Shown piece after piece: positions 1-14,300 of a stretch of DNA of 64,000 nucleotides (within the stretch, counting starts at the first letter, position 1; each line of letters begins with the position of its first letter). The translations under genes and the position numbers were made by a program. The notes beneath the pieces were generated by a model. That model was not told the DNA's origin, searched no databases, and worked only from the letters and a program-made list of their open reading frames with translations. The stretch covers positions 2,728,001 to 2,792,000 of the forward strand of contig NC_133906.1 of the NCBI RefSeq assembly GCF_964199755.1, in the 5' to 3' direction. The DNA comes from Larus michahellis. Its lineage: Eukaryota > Chordata > Aves > Charadriiformes > Laridae.

Positions 1-621
1 GGATAAGACTGGATAAGGATTTAATACAAAGCAGTTGAAATCTTTTTGAGAAAGGGAGCCTAATTATCTGAATTTTATAATTACCAGCTCTTTTATAGTA
101 TACACTTATAAAAGGCAGCTGGAACTTGGAATTACCTATCCAGAGCAGTTCACCATATTGTTGCTTCTGTGAGAACAATATGTTATAAACCACATACCAG
201 TTAAGTTGTTTTAATTAACCAATTATCTATTCAAAGTTTCTTGTAGCTCTCTTTATCTCTGCTCTTTAGCTACAGTACAATATGGAAATTAGAGTAAATT
301 AAAGCACTTTATTAGGCAAAATAGAATTAACAAAGAAAACAAGAAGTTACAGCAAACAAAACACAAGCCACCTGATCATGCTTGCAACATGTAAAATGAT
401 AACTTTAACTCTAGTTGTTAAAAATGATGAAGCATAATGAATTAAATCAGCTAACCCAAGTCATCCTACAGTTGTGCTGACAGAGCAAACTGTATCTGCT
501 GGTGGGGCAGATGACTTCTGGAAGAGTGCAGAGCCCTCACCAGCACCATACGGGCTTAGTGCTGTCTGCAGGAGACTGTCTGTGCCTGCGAGCCCTGTCT
601 CGCATCAGGCTCCCTCTGGAA
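1..621. other. Unique non-coding sequence
   Basis: AT-rich sequence with no long open frame and no repeat I recognise. The short frames near 474-735 run into the CR1 fragment that follows and are not genes. Confidence 0.6.
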
Positions 622-950
622 GGGGGACCAGGACTTGGGGCCTACAAGAAAGCTGGAGAGGGACTTTTTACAAGGGCGTATAGCGATAGGACAATGGGTA
701 ATGACTTCAAGCTGAAAGAGGGGAGATTTAGATGAGATCTGAGGCAGAAATTGTTTGCTGTGAGGGCGGTGAGCCCCTGGCCCAGGTTGCCCAGAGAAGC
801 TGTGGCTGCCCCATCCCTGGAGGGGTTCAAGGGCAGGTTGGACGGGGCTTGGAGCACCCTGGGCTGGTGGGAGGTGTCCCTGCCCAGGGGCAGGGGGTGG
901 CACTGGCTGGGCTTTAAGGTCCCTTCTGACCCAAACCGTTCTATGACTCT
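622..950 (+). mobile_element. CR1 LINE, 5'-truncated 3' fragment
   Basis: This is the 3' end of a chicken-repeat-1 (CR1) non-LTR retrotransposon in the sense orientation. It begins at the part coding for the last residues of ORF2 (around 'ggcctacaagaaagctggagag') and runs through the typical block 'cccaggttgcccagagaagc' to 'ttaaggtcccttctgaccca' and a worn 'ttctatgactct' tail. CR1 ORF2 encodes endonuclease plus reverse transcriptase; only the extreme C-terminal coding end and 3' UTR remain, so the copy is dead. It shares the unusual 'gagatctgaggcagaaattg' segment with the copy at 50.7-51.1 kb, so both belong to one subfamily. 5' truncation is normal for CR1. The start is approximate. Confidence 0.9.
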
Positions 951-3900
951 GGGCTGTGCAGCCAGCTTCTATCAAAGTGCTCTTAAGGCCATGGTTTCTC
1001 CCCAGTGAGACCACAAGCCTTGCGAAACACACATACAGTAACACTCCATGCAAGGCCCAGCAGCTGCTGTCTGCTCTCAAACCACAGCTGGAGAATCTTC
1101 CCATCTCTTCCCTCCCCACTTTCTGAAATAACCCTGATATCAGAGCACTCATCCGGGGCACGGGCAAATCCCATCCTTGCCTGAGGGCAACAACCACATC
1201 CTCTGCCTCCAGGCAGTCTGTTGTTCCCTGGATGAGCTATTTAGCAGCAAGCTTGCAAGCAGTGCTTAATAAAGCACCTAAAATCAGGGTGGGCAGACAG
1301 GACTGGAGGGTTGCCTCTCTCCAGGGCTTTCCTCCTGGCTTGGGGCCCTTATGGGGTAACCCGTCAGGGCCAGGACTTCTTGGCCCCATCGTGATGGTAC
1401 ATCTTGTTCACAGCACGACTGCCGGGTCGAGGCGAGCAGCGGCTTTGCATGGAAGCAGGTTTATTACGAGAACAACATGCGTGCTGAGCAGGCAACAACT
1501 ATTAACAGATAAAACCAGGCACACTGAGGATGTGATTGCTGCCAGGCTTCATGTTCGCAGATTGTTCTTCGCATCGGTATTGCTCCCTGCACAGCAGCAG
1601 CTCCTTTCCTTGTGAATCAAGGAGAGCCTTAAAAACTGAAGTCCCTTGCAAGGCTTTAGCTAAGGTATGTGCTTTCAGAGAAGTATTTGGACACAAAGAG
1701 TTGTCTTGTCACTTGGGTAAACAAGACACAACTATCAAGCTCGGTTTGGGGCTTATCAATTGGAACCAGCATGAAAGCGAGTTCTCCAGCTCTGGCTTGC
1801 AGTTGCAATGACTGGTTTCTCAAGATAAACCAGGAGTGCATTCAAGTACTTTTTCTCTCAAAGTGATATGAAAGTCACATTGTTGTTACTCCACATCTTA
1901 CGAGCCGGTTCCCTAAATAGGATTTCAGAGACACAAAGTTAATGGGATGCTCGCCTTGAATGCAATTGGAGGCGTTACCAGATGGATTGATGGCTGCTAC
2001 CCCTCGCTGCTCCTCCCCACCCCCAGCTTTCTTTGGGATGCTGTGTGCTCCAGGGAGAGGAGTCTGAGCACAGCATGCGTGCTGTAGTTGGTCTCTTATG
2101 GGTAATGCCTCCTCTTGGCAAAGCTGGCACTTGCTTATCGGAAAGCGATCAGGTGGGTAAAAATTAGGAGATGCCCACCTGGGGCAAGTCTTCTCGTGGC
2201 GCTTCCAAGGAAGGGAACAAATTGTATTCTGTATTTTGGCTGCTCTGTGTTTCTGGGAATATAAAAGGAGATGTGTCCTACCAGTTTGGGCAAGACAGCT
2301 CCAGCCATCTCTGACCTCTGGTTAATTGTACGGCTACAAGTTATCCTGGGATGTCTGTTAATTGAGGCACTGACCAATAATGATTTGTGGAAGGCGCAGA
2401 CTGGGTGACCTGCTAACTGGGAGGCCATCCTGAGCTGCCTTCAAACATCCTTCCCTGGCGTGTTCAGACATCGGAACCGGCCGGAGATCTCCATTTCAAA
2501 GCTGTAACAAGGTCCCCCGATGATTCTCTCCTTGCTTGCGGGGATGCTGCTGATGGCAGGGAGCCAGGAGCTGCCTCTGCCCCTTCGCCCTCCCTCACCT
2601 GCCTCTTAGACCCACGTCGTCATTACAGGGAAAAACAGGAACACCTGTTTCGTGGAGCTATGGATTTATTGTTTGTCTAATTGCAGTCTAATCAAAATAT
2701 AACAGTTATTATCCCAGTTACAATAATACTAAGACTCTGAATTAATACGGAAAAGCATCATTAATAACACAGTCATAAAAACCTTGCTGGTATTTGTCTC
2801 GAGTTATGCTCACCCTTCTGCTGTTCCTGAGCCTGGTGGCACTGGTCCTCCTGGAGCAGAAAACGGGTCTGGGTGTCAAATGGGTTGATGGCATCTCAAG
2901 CCATCACCAGGAGGAGCTCAGGGCGGCTGCAAATGCCCCTTCCCAGGGTGCTTGGTGTTACTTTTATATCTCCTCTTAATGCAGACGGCTTTCTTGTCAC
3001 TGCTAATGTGTGTAAGCTGCACCAAAAAAATGCAACCCAACCTCAATTAATGTATAAAGTTGCTTGTTGTGCGGTTACCACTGAGGTTTGCTGCATCCTC
3101 ACGTAGTGTTTTGCAGAGCTAAGTTGAAACAAGACAGGCAGTAGCCGCTGATGGACGGGGATTGCAGCCCAAATGAGCTAAAACCAGCTCATGGACCATG
3201 GTGAGCCCACAAGTCCCATCACTTTGGTCTCCAAGCGCAAAGCCAGCAGACGATCCCGGGCCCTGCGTGGAGAAAATCACGTTGGAAAAGGCTGTTTTTA
3301 GCTATTTGGCTATTTCAGTAGCAACAGTGTTAGTGATAGTTAATGGGAAACTCAGTGCAGTAAACAAGCCTGTTTACTGCTTCATGAATATCCCATGCTG
3401 CTCTGGATATTGTTCCTCATGTTAATAATATTATAATATTAATTATAGTTTAGTTTAATATTATATTGCTTATATTTAATAGGTTATATATATGAGAAAT
3501 TAATATAAACATTTTGTCTTCCTGCACTGTTATGAGTTATCAAATATTAGAGCCAGGTAGTTTTTAAAATATATTTTCCCTAGGAAAATGCTGTTTTGTC
3601 AAAAATGAAGCTTTAAAATGGAGTAGGGCTCTTTAGATGTTATAAGGATTTAATCAAGGAAAGCCACGATGATGGCTTTGGTTTCAAAATAACTCTTTAT
3701 TTATGGACAACTGTAGCACAAAGACTTTTTAATACTGAAATTATATCAGGGTGATTTGTTGCAGATGGTTTAATCCGGTCCATGTTCTAGCTTTTAAATG
3801 TGATAGGTACTGAGGGTTTTAAAGGTGTAGTAAGGACACTCTGGGAACTGGCTTTTGTCTGAAGTCCTTCTGCCTCTGGGCCTTGAGCTTCCAGCCTTAG

Positions 3901-6900
3901 TAGATGCTCCCTGGGGACCAAGCTCAATTGATACGAGGTAATTGTGAAATCTGAAAGGGGTCCCTTACGTCTCTGCTCTTCCGCTCCTGCTTTAAACGGC
4001 CGCAAAAGAGACTTCAGCTATGGCTACGCGCTGCACAGAAATTCTCCTTGACTCCCCGATTTTAGTGCTAGAAAGGCCCATTAAATTGCCTCGTCTGATG
4101 CCCTTCGGACTAGGGGTTGCTATCTGCTTGGGATCACAAAAACTCTCAAAAAGCAGTGTTACAGAAAGCAGCCTTAGCTATTTCAAAGAGGGGGGACGAG
4201 AGCTTGTTTTAGTAATATATTACAAGTATTCACACTACCCAAGCACCTGCTAACTGCCCTCAGTTTTAGGTATAAAATAATGGACTTCTTCCAGGGAGAA
4301 GTGTGCGTTTATAACTGCAGGCAATAATTAGAGGCTGGTGATTCAATGTAGTGCAAAAGGAATAATAAAAAAAACCCACCACCAAGCTGTGGGGGGAAAA
4401 GAGCTGAAAACTGCTCAAGTTGTTCTAGGATAAATTTAACTTTCCTGAAACTTATCCAGGCCGAGCTTTTCCCACCTCTAGAGAGCTGCCGTAGGGATGT
4501 CTTGAGCCAGTGTCTGTTCTCTGTGACTTACCTTGCCTGGGTCACACCACGTGCTCCTGCACCCAGGAAGCACCTGCAGGATGACCAAGCCTGTTGGGCA
4601 CCAGCTCACCTTGTGATGATGTTGCCCTGGTCTCCTTGGCAGCTGAAAGAGGTGGGTGCACCCAGGGATCCCTACCCAACCCATCTCCGCCCCCTGCTTT
4701 AGAAAGAGCTGGGCCATGTCCCCAGCGCCTTTGGCTTCATCTCCATCCTCCAAGTACAACTGGGCACAGGAGACCCCTCTAATGGAGACCCCAACATCTT
4801 GTTGGATGAATCCCTATCTCCGTATTTTCTCACACGCAGTGCTCAATCCTCAGGTATAAGATTGATGCAGACGGCGCTCGGGCTGTTCCTGTGCGCCAGA
4901 CGCTTTAATCCTTCCCTCGCACGCTACAGGAACGTGTTCACAAGTTTTATACAAACTTTTAATAGCTGATCCAAACAGGCTGGAAACAAGGTTTCTGAAC
5001 AAGCAGCAGGGCTTGACCAGCACTATTAAATAGTGATTTTATCCATGTTCACACAGGTCTTGGATGAGGGAATGGAGAGTACATAGCATAAAACAGATTT
5101 ATTTTTTTTCTTTTTTTACAGGAGCTTTAGATTAAATAAGTTTGTGGTAGCTGGTAGGATAAATTAGATAGGAGCTGGTGGGAGATAGCAGGGAGGATTA
5201 GTGGGCGCTTTTAGCAATAATGTAGAGCAGGTCTGAGGTGAGAAATGTTACCCGTAAGCTGCGGGGGACGTAGGCTCAATGGGAGAAGAGCTGAGGCTAG
5301 GGTTGGGGAAGAACTAGCGTAATGATGATCCTCCTTTTCTACATGAGCAGTGGTGGCCACACTCTGCTTTGCATGTCAGTGTGGTGGTAACAACATCCTC
5401 TGTTCCATTTTGTGACTGGAAATTTCCCTTTTCTTGACTTTTTTCCAGCGATGTGGATCAACCTGGCAAAATCTTGCTTGGTAAATTTCTGAAGAAATTC
5501 AGGAGAGAACATTAATTCTGTATTTCTCTTCTTCATCAGATCACTGCCCTTTAAGTATGCTCATAAACTCATTTTGCTCTTGCATTTCTTTGCAATACCT
5601 ACAGAGAAGAGGTACTTACGCAAAACTATTTCTTTTTCCTGTGCGCTTCTCCATTCCACTGTTGTTTGCACATTAAAAAAGTGTTTGTCCCCCATTTCTC
5701 TCTGTATTTCACCTTCACACTTTGAAGGAATTCCTTCAGTCCTCTCACTGCTCAAGAATATTCTTGTTTGGGAAACACAGTTTTCACTAACCCAGCAGAT
5801 GTCCGGACCCTTTGCAGTACCTATCACCCTTCTTTCGCTGCCCTTCCTTGACCTGGCTAGTTGGACCAGACAAGTCACTCTAATTAGCTTGCCTGTTAAC
5901 TACTCAAACTCATTTTGGGCTGATTAAATGCAACTGTAAGCAGTTGTCTCCCTGCCACACAGTTTCTTACAAGGAAAGTGTGCCTTTCCCAAACAGTGTT
6001 TTTGTTTTGACTGTAACATCTGCGACAGCATAGAGCCATTTTCTAAGGAGCATGAAGATGTGCTACAGAGGCTCTGATGCCTCCAGGCTTGCTGGTGGCC
6101 TTCTGCAAAGGGACTTACTTATCTGGTCTTGTTGCTCTTTTTTTTAAAGCACTAAAATACACCAGACAAGATCCAGAGTGTGCTTGTATGGACAGCCAAT
6201 TTGAGGTTTACACTGCCTAACAGTTGCTTACTGAGTGCTAGCAGCGTGATTCAGTGTGATGAAGTTGGGTAATGATAACGACTAACCCAGAAAGCCACGG
6301 TGTCTACCATAGCGCTGGCCCTGTTCAGCGTTTTGATCAGAACTGCTGCACCCAAAGCTTAGACCATACCTTTTATCTTGCTGAGAAGCTATTCACTCCT
6401 TGGCAGGTTGATTTCTTTTAGACTTAATGTGTCCAAACAGCTCAGCACAGCCTCAAAGCCATGATGGAGCTGTAGAGAAGATGGAGCCGGCTCATGCTGG
6501 TAGTCAAGTAGGTGACACAACAAACTATGTCCATCAGAAATCAGCTGAAGAGAAGATGATAGTGGCGTTGCTTCTCTACACCTAGAAACTTTCACATAAA
6601 CCTTGGTTGACTGCCTTATGATCTTCATCATCTGGATGCATCTGGGAATGATGAAGGGATCTTCAGTCCTTCTTTCCCATGACTTGTAATTCTGCAAGGA
6701 CTTGTTCCCATGCTTTTTGTTTGGGAGTCCTCTGCACAGCACAGACACAGCCCAAGAACAGAAGTAGCACTGTGGTTTTACCAGTGCCCATGGCCTTTGT
6801 GTTCACGCTGGTGGACCCTCTCACTCTCATCTCTCTGGTCTGCCTGGGACGTGGTCACAGTGGTGACAGGACAACGAGGTCTCCCTGGCAGACTGAACAC

Positions 6901-9900
6901 AGACACTCTCAGCTGGTCAGTTTTCGGTGCAGCAGTTTAGCAGTTAACAGCTAGGAAACTTAATTTATCAAGGGTGTTGGGAAGGTGCTAGTTCATTTGG
7001 GCACCCAAGACCAATATGACTAAAGAGTGGTGGGTTCCCTTGCCCTGATCCCCCTTTTGCCTTCAGCAGAGGATCTGCCCTTTCTGAAGGCGGGGTGGGA
7101 GGGCAGAAAGTCCAGGTGATAAATAGACAGCAACGAGGTTTGTAGGTAGCATCACGGCTCCGTGGCCGTGCCTTGATATCAAACCAGTAGTTTTCCACCT
7201 CTCTCCAGGTGTTACTTCATCTGGGGGCTGCAGGAGGCCCCCTCAAACCTTTCCATATCTGGGTATTCACGTGGGATTCCCAAAGCTCAAGCGAGTCTCA
7301 TCTCCTGGGGCATGATGGGCGTGACACCAGCCTTTTTCTTTCTGTGGCACTTATCTCTGCGGGCTGCCCTGACGAGCTAGAGGACAGAAGCTATTTTGGG
7401 TGGTGAAAGGCTGGCTTGACACATTCCTGCAGAGAGCCTCCCCCAGCGCCCGTTGAACTCGGGCGAGCTGTCGGAGAGAAGCCCGCTAATTAGCAAAGAT
7501 CCTCGTGCTGCAGCCGGGAGCAGAAAGGGTGTCTCTGCGCGGCTCTGTACACAGCAATGACAGCTTCGGCTTTGCTATTCTGTCCTGGCTTGTTTTTATT
7601 GAAACTTTGCGTAGATGTGGAAAATGCACAATTAGAGGCTGTTATGTGATTGATTTCTGGGCGCAGGGGCCTTTCCTCCTTGCCTGGAAGGTCTGGCAGG
7701 TATTATTTAAAGAGCTAATGAATGTTAATGGGCACATTATTTGCAAATCTTGAAGTGGAATATTAGATCAGGGCTCCTGTGTGTCATGGTAATCAGCTTT
7801 CCCTCGCTCGCTCTGGCTCGGGGGGGAAACACCCTGCAGTTGCTTTGTTGTATGCTTTTCAGATTAATATCCTTTTTCCAATCCAGCAGCTTTTCTCTGG
7901 GTGTTTTAGTCAAAGAAGCAGATGGCTCGCATGCTGGTATTTGATGCCTGACCAAAGGGATTGTCCTGCTCAAAACCACCCCGCCGGGAGCACGAAGCGA
8001 GTTTCCTGCTTTGTCTTCTCCTGGGGGAGTTGGAAGGATGCAGGGGTGGGCTGGCTTGTCCACTCCACGGTAGCACACCAGTGATGGAGGCCATGGGCAG
8101 GGACAGACAGGCAGCATCTCTTCTGCTCAGTGCTTGGCACAGCCCAGGTGAACGCTCCTCTGGATGGGGATGGGCTGCAGATACCCCAAGGTCCGGCCAT
8201 GGGAGCAGCTCACATGGGGAGCATCTTGCTGGGCTCCCCACTTTTTGCTCCAGTGCTTCCTAAGTTTATCTTGTCTGCCACCACTGCCCACCACCTCAGT
8301 GCTTCCCCTGCACCTCCATCCCTTACCCCCAGTGCCCTCCAGTGTGCCTCCAACCACCCAGAGATGTCTGCTGGGCGGCGTGGGGCCAGTCCAGACCTCC
8401 ATGCAGGTTGGTGGCTCACCAGCCCACGTCCTCCTGATTAGCGAGCTGCTGCTGAATGCTATGGGTAAGGCTTGAGTCTTTCCTGCTGTGCTTCCAAAAA
8501 TACAAAGAAGGATTCATCTCCCATCCCGTCTCCTGACTTTCACACAGTTCCTGGGAATGTGCTGATGTGGGGACGTCTGTCCCTCTCAGCTGTGGCTTTG
8601 GCTGTCCTATCAACTCAAAATGCCTGGCAGGCCACTGAATAGCACACAAGTCCTTTGTTTTAGAAAACCAAACAAAAAGAAAGGAAGAAATCACAGGTGA
8701 CTTTCCAAATGCCTCTGCTGGAGCCTTTCCCAAGCATTGGATGAAGGAACGAAGCCGCTGTGCAGTGGAAAGTACAACTCTGCCACGCATCAGGAGGTGC
8801 CCAGGGGAGAGTGTTGCTCCGTAGGGTCCAAAGTGAGCTGCAAAAGCAGCAAGTTGTGAGGTTGCACAACCTCTGGGTGATGTGAAATCGTGATTTAGGT
8901 GCTAGGCTTGCAGAGAGCTGCTGCACGTGTAGAGGACCCGAGCGAGATAAGCAGCGCCGGGGAGCTGTGCCGTGGGAGGCGGCTGCTGCCCCAGGTGCCT
9001 GCAGGCACGATGCAAATGAATGATGGGGCAAGGCAGGCAGTCTGCTGCCACAATAAATCAGCAGATTAATGATGAAAGAAGATACATAACCGAGCTATAT
9101 ATTTCCAGCACCCTTCTTGGTGAGTCAGGAGGATTTCTGCTTAAGAAGGGGAAGAGTTTTTTACTCCGTAGTATCCTTGCTCTGTTGACTACAGACTTCT
9201 CGGTATCTACCCACCCATTCTTCTCAGCTCATCGGTGCCAACCTACTTTGTATTAACAGCAATTCAAATGTTAACAGCGGCTGTCCATGTTAATCAAAAA
9301 GAAGCTTAATACAAATATATGATTCCTGTATGAGCATTGTATAAATGATACTTGGTTATGTCTTAAGCTAAAATAACAATATACACTTTTATCCAATCCT
9401 GATACGTTTATAAATATATTTAAATGGATATAAATATTTATAAATAGTTTCTGTAATCTTCTGTAATTAGGCTTTAAGCTCTGTGACAGACAGCATCTGT
9501 TTGATCTGCGTGCGCTCCCGGCGCCTGTGTGTGTGTCAGGTTTCTCTAATAAAAGTGTCGGAGTCGGGCAGATGCCTCTGAAGGGAGCCGGCATCCTTGC
9601 TCCTTCCCTCGGGAGAAGGCAGCCTGGACCTGGACCAGCCTCCTGGGTGCAGGAGGAGGAGGCGAGGAAAAGCTGAGCTGGGAGCCCACAGCCCCTTCCA
9701 GGAGGCTGCAGAACAGGGGGTGATGGATGGACAAACAGCCCAGGGCCGCTGCAGCTCTCTGAGTTATTGTCAGCTGAAACCAGGTCTCGGAAGGAAGGAC
9801 CAGCCAGCAAGGACGTGATGGGTGGGGAAGCTGTTCATAAAACCTTTTTATTTCTACTCATAACTCTTTTTATTTCTACTCTGTTTGAATTGGTCGCTTC

Positions 9901-10725
9901 GAGCTATCTTCATTGCAGAAGAAAAGAAAGTATCCTAATATATAGTCAAACAAAACTGGCCCTTTTTGCTCCAAAAGCCTTTTGGGGATGGTCTCCACAC
10001 AGAGGAAATCGGGTCGATTTTTCTCAGGGCTGGAGGCAGCTGCTCGCTCCCTGGGACCATCTGATGAGCGTGGTGGCAGCAGGGCAGGATGAGACACGGC
10101 CACACAATGCCACCAGAAGCTCCCACAGGTACGTCCCAATGCACCTGGTGGGACAGAGCTGGATGCCTGTCTGGACTGCTTTTAGAGCTGGGGACAGGCT
10201 GATGTTGCTCAGGTGGCTCCTGGCTATTCAGGCAAGGCCACACAACACCACAAAGCAGGCAGCGGAGGATGATTTGTCCCCTGCCCTTGACCTGTTTGTC
10301 CAACTAGCCTGGCCACGTAACTACCTCTGCTGCATGAGAAGAGCGTGTTTTGCCCATGGCCTCAGGGGCACCTCTTTTTTTTAGGAGATGGAGGGGTCTT
10401 TGCTGTCATCCAGGCTGAAGAAGAGGACGTGGAGGAGGATGGGGAAGTTTGTATGTGTGGGATGGAGACAAATACTGGGAATGGGAGGAAAAGAGAAAGC
10501 GGTGCAGAACAAAGGCAGAACAGAAGCTGGAGCCTGGGCTGGTGCAGAGTGGGAGACCCATCCAGAGCTGGACTGGCTGTGCCAGGACACTGGGGTGGGA
10601 GCAAAACCCTTGGGAATAGGGACTGACTGGATTGTGGCTCTCCATTTCCAGCCCTGCTCTGGAGCAGGGGCACTATGATGCTCTGTGATGGATGATTGTC
10701 TTTTCCAATTTATGGGTTTAAAAAT
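951..10725. other. Long gene-free interval, mostly unique sequence
   Basis: No supported gene. Open frames here are short, overlap on both strands and have no recognised domain. An AT-rich patch (ATATTA-type) lies at about 3420-3500. The block at about 7480-7800 is rich in homeodomain/POU-like motifs and is discussed as a possible enhancer. Sequence around 1380-1640 holds an AATAAA on the minus strand (near 1468) that could belong to an old LTR, but I could not define ends. Confidence 0.6.
7480..7800. promoter_or_regulatory. Candidate conserved non-coding enhancer block
   Basis: The block contains a palindromic homeodomain core CTAATTAG (7486-7493), further TAAT cores ('gagctaatgaatgttaatgg'), and an octamer-like TATTTGCAAATC (7738-7749), which is a POU/forkhead-like site. 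No coding potential or repeat signature is visible. Motif clustering of this kind is common in vertebrate developmental enhancers, but it also occurs by chance in AT-rich DNA. Conservation was not tested. Confidence 0.25.
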
Positions 10726-11390
10726 CACGGAATCATAGAATTGTTAGGGTTGGAAGGGACCTTAAAGATCATCCAGTTCCAACCCTCTGCCATGGGCAGG
10801 GACACCTCCCACTAGATCACGTTGCTCAGAGCCCCGTCCAGCCTGGCCTTAAAAACTTCCAGGGATGGGGCCTCCACCAGCTCTCTGGGCAACCTGGGCC
10901 AGTGTCTCACCACCCTCATGGTGAAGAACTTCTTCCTAACGTCCGGTCTGAATCATCCCATCTCTAGTTTTAATCCATTCCCTCTAGTCCTACCATTACC
11001 CAACATCCTAAAAAGTCCCTCCCCAGCTCTCTTGTAGGCCCCCTTAAGATACTGGTAGGACACTATAAGGTCTTCTTGGAGCCTTCTTTTCTCCAGACTG
11101 AACAGCCCAAACTCCCTCAGTCTGTCCTCATAGGAGAGGTGCTCCAGCCCTCTGATCATCCTCATGGCCCTTCTCTGGACACGTTCCAGTACGTCCATAT
11201 CTTTCTTGTAGTAGGGGCTCCAGAATTGGACGCAGTACTCCAGGTGGGATCTCACAAGAGTGGAATAGAGGGGGAGAATCACCACCTCTGACCTGCTGGC
11301 CACGCTTCTCCTGATGCAGCCCAGGATACGATTGGCTTTCTGGTGCTAGCCCTTTCTGGGCTGCTAGTGCGCGCTGACGGCTCATGTTGA
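10726..11390 (-). mobile_element. CR1 LINE, 3' portion with ORF2 C-terminus
   Basis: A CR1 copy in antisense orientation. On the plus strand it opens with the reverse complement of the 3' tail ('aatcatagaattgttagggt', then 'ggttggaagggaccttaaag'). It continues through the 3' UTR into ORF2. An uninterrupted 116-codon frame at 10953-11303 on the minus strand gives the C-terminal RT/thumb region of CR1, including '[13 protein letters not shown]' and '[19 protein letters not shown]'. Upstream coding sequence to about 11390 ('ggctcatgttga') is still recognisable but shifted in frame. The catalytic RT palm and the endonuclease are missing, so the copy cannot move. Confidence 0.93.
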
Positions 11391-14300
11391 TGCAGGAGAA
11401 CAGACTGAAAAAAAAAAATGATAATCAAATTGCACATGGAAAAGGTGCAGAATGATCTTTGCTTTGCAGCTTTGACTTGGGCCCTGGCTGTGTATCTTTA
11501 ATCTTTCAGAAGTCTTTAATCAGAAGAAAATCTGGCTTATCCCTAAAGCCCAGGGTCTGAGCCCGTGCAGTGCAAACAGAATCCTCCGGAGCCTCCAGGA
11601 GGAGATTGCACAGAGACAAGCAAACAGGCGGCTGTAGCTGTAGCTGTACAACCAGACAAGGACGTCACCGCACAGCAACAGCCAGGTACGGCGTCCAACA
11701 GGATGCAGAGGAAGAGAAGCGATGCTCCAGGCATGAACGGGGAAGAAATGAAACCGTGGCAGCTGCAAATTAATAAGCAGGCTGTGTATTTTAAAGGGGG
11801 AAATTGGAAAGCCTGGGAAATGTTGCCCACCCTCACCTGGAGGGAAACCTGCTGGTCCTTGCCAGGCTGGGTTTCTTTAGGGCTGATGTTGAGGATTTGC
11901 AGGGGTTTGGGGTTTTTCTTTTTTTTTAGAAATGGGGCAGCGCGCTTTGCTACCAGTTTGCTGAGAGATCACAGAAAACAAGTAGAAAACATGAGAAATC
12001 AGCAGAGCCTGTGCAGCCGCTCAGCTCCCCTTGATGCCGGCCGCGCTGCTCCCAGGATATATTGGCAAAACCGGCCCTGCCAGCACTGCTTTTCGGTCTA
12101 AAGCTAAGTGTATCTCCTTCAGACCCTGCCGGGACACATTATTTTGGCATGAACAAGGCTTTCCCCAGTGTCCTAATGGAGAGCAGACTTGCTTTAGAAG
12201 TGTTTTGAGGCAGAACTATCCAGGGTAGATGGTGGATCCTTGCTGGCCATCCTCGGAGACGCGCATTTGCCTGCGCCACCCAGTTTTTGCTGCTGGATTT
12301 CCCCTTTCCTCCTCTCCTCCCTTATTGAATGCTCCTGGCAGTTTTTCGCTGCGATTTAAAAGCTCAACGGAAATGAGGAGACTTGGAAACAATCCTGCTT
12401 TCAGCCTAAAATGTGGGAGAGGGAATTTCTCTGGATTTTCACAACCTTCCCGCCTGTCGTCACACATTCCTGGCTCCTCTACGGCAGGTGGGATGTGAGG
12501 GGTCAGAGAAGCCTCTGCAGGCAATATTTCTGGTCATGGAGTATGACAAGTTGCAACCCAAAAAGAAACCTGAAAAACACTTAACATCCTTTACAAAGTG
12601 GCTTTTTTCGTTTTGGTTTTTTTTTTTTAAATGCTCCTTTAAAATAGCAGCCCTGGTTTAAATGTCTTGAACTGAGAAGTGGAGAGGTTTGTTTTTTAAT
12701 TTAGAAAACGTCAAAAACATGTTTGGACAGTTCTAAATTACTTTTTCTACTCAGGAACAACCTGAGTTCTTTAATTGCTTTTTAACGTTGTCTCACTTAT
12801 TTGGAATAATACTTATTTCCACAAAAAATACAAAGTCGGTCTGGTGAGAGGGTCCAGCCTGCAAACAGGCTCAGGCTCTTGAGCTGCCCGGTGCAACGTG
12901 GTGGGATGAGGCGCTGGAGCCAGGTCCCAGCAAAAGCTACAGGCTGGGATGTGTTGCTCCCCTGCAGGGCTCAGCCCCAGGTGGCAAGGGAGATGTGGGA
13001 GACCTGGGGGGACACATCACTGCTCAGGGTCTGCAGGAGAGGAGCAGCATGCAGGCATCTGCATGAGTCCAGGTTGCCAGAAAAGAGGTCCTAGCCCAAA
13101 ACCCATGGCTGGAGGAGAGGAGACCTGGGCCACCACCAGGACAACTTCATAGACGTTCTAAAGAGAGGTGAGACCGCCTCAGAGCATTTAGGTATCCCAT
13201 AGCAGTTGTTTCAGGAGAGGTTGTGGTAGTGCCTGGTCCTCCCAGACTCCCTCTGCTCCCTGCTTCTCCCCTCTGTGTGATGGGATGGTGTCTATGGGAG
13301 ACAGCTCTGCAGGAGTCACCCATGGGAGCAGCTCTCCGGGTCCGTGCCTGTGCACCTGGGCTGGTTTCCAACAGCTGAGCTCCCCATCAGGGTTTTGCTG
13401 GCTACCAGGATCAGCAGGGCCAGCAGCAGGAACCACATCTACCCCCAACACCGCCCTCCTGCGCTCTGCATCCCCTCCTGTCTCCCCACCTTCCCCCCCT
13501 GGTTCCCGGCTCCTCTTCGCTGTGCTTCAAGGAAACGCAGTCCGAAGGCAAAGGTGGGCAGGGATCCATCGATTTCCCCACTGCCCTTTGCAGCGCTGCT
13601 GTCTGGAAAGCTGGTGTGTGATGGAACCAGAGGCCAGCAGTTCTACTGATGGTAAGGCTTCATTGCACCGTTAATACCAGCAGGGGGCTTGGTACCAGCC
13701 AGAGGTGGAGGCAAAGTACGGGATGGCTTAACTAGCTCCCTGCCACCTTCCCCCACTCCCATCCTGCTGCAAACTAGGGAAGGGAGAGATTCGTCTTGGA
13801 AATGCAAAGGAGGGAGTCGGGAAAACAGGCAGGTCTGAACACACTTGGGTTTTCTTACACACTGGACGTGCCAGGAGTGGAGGGATCAATGTCTGTCTGC
13901 CCCCAAGAGCTCCCAGGTTACGCAAGGGTCAGGAAGACGGGACGGAGGTGGTGGTCAGGAGGACCTTCACACACAGGTGACCACCGTGTCATGGGAGAAT
14001 GGATGGTGGGACAGGACCAGCGCAGCTGGGTACTCAGATGGGGGATGCAGAGATGGGAGGGCTTGGAAAGAAAGTGATGGGGTCAGCTTAACGAGCATGG
14101 GAGACTGTCTGAATCTTGCCCTGGTATATGCCTTGGGGAGAAAGGTGTCCAGAACTCAGCCAGGCACATGTCCTACCATTTGGGATCAGACAGAAGGGCC
14201 AGATATCCAAGCCGTGGTCCAGGGCACGCTGGGGGGAGGTCTGCAACCTGAAAGGTTCTCAGGGCTGGGGCACATCTTCAGGAATTGCAGTGAAACACCA

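Noticed and set aside
556..1197. 213-codon minus-strand frame
   Set aside because: Reads antisense through a CR1 3' end; similar text recurs at 21, 51 and 52.6 kb because these are copies of the same repeat.
9767..10384. 205-codon plus-strand frame
   Set aside because: No family resemblance beyond one hydrophobic stretch near its start; overlapped by minus-strand frames.
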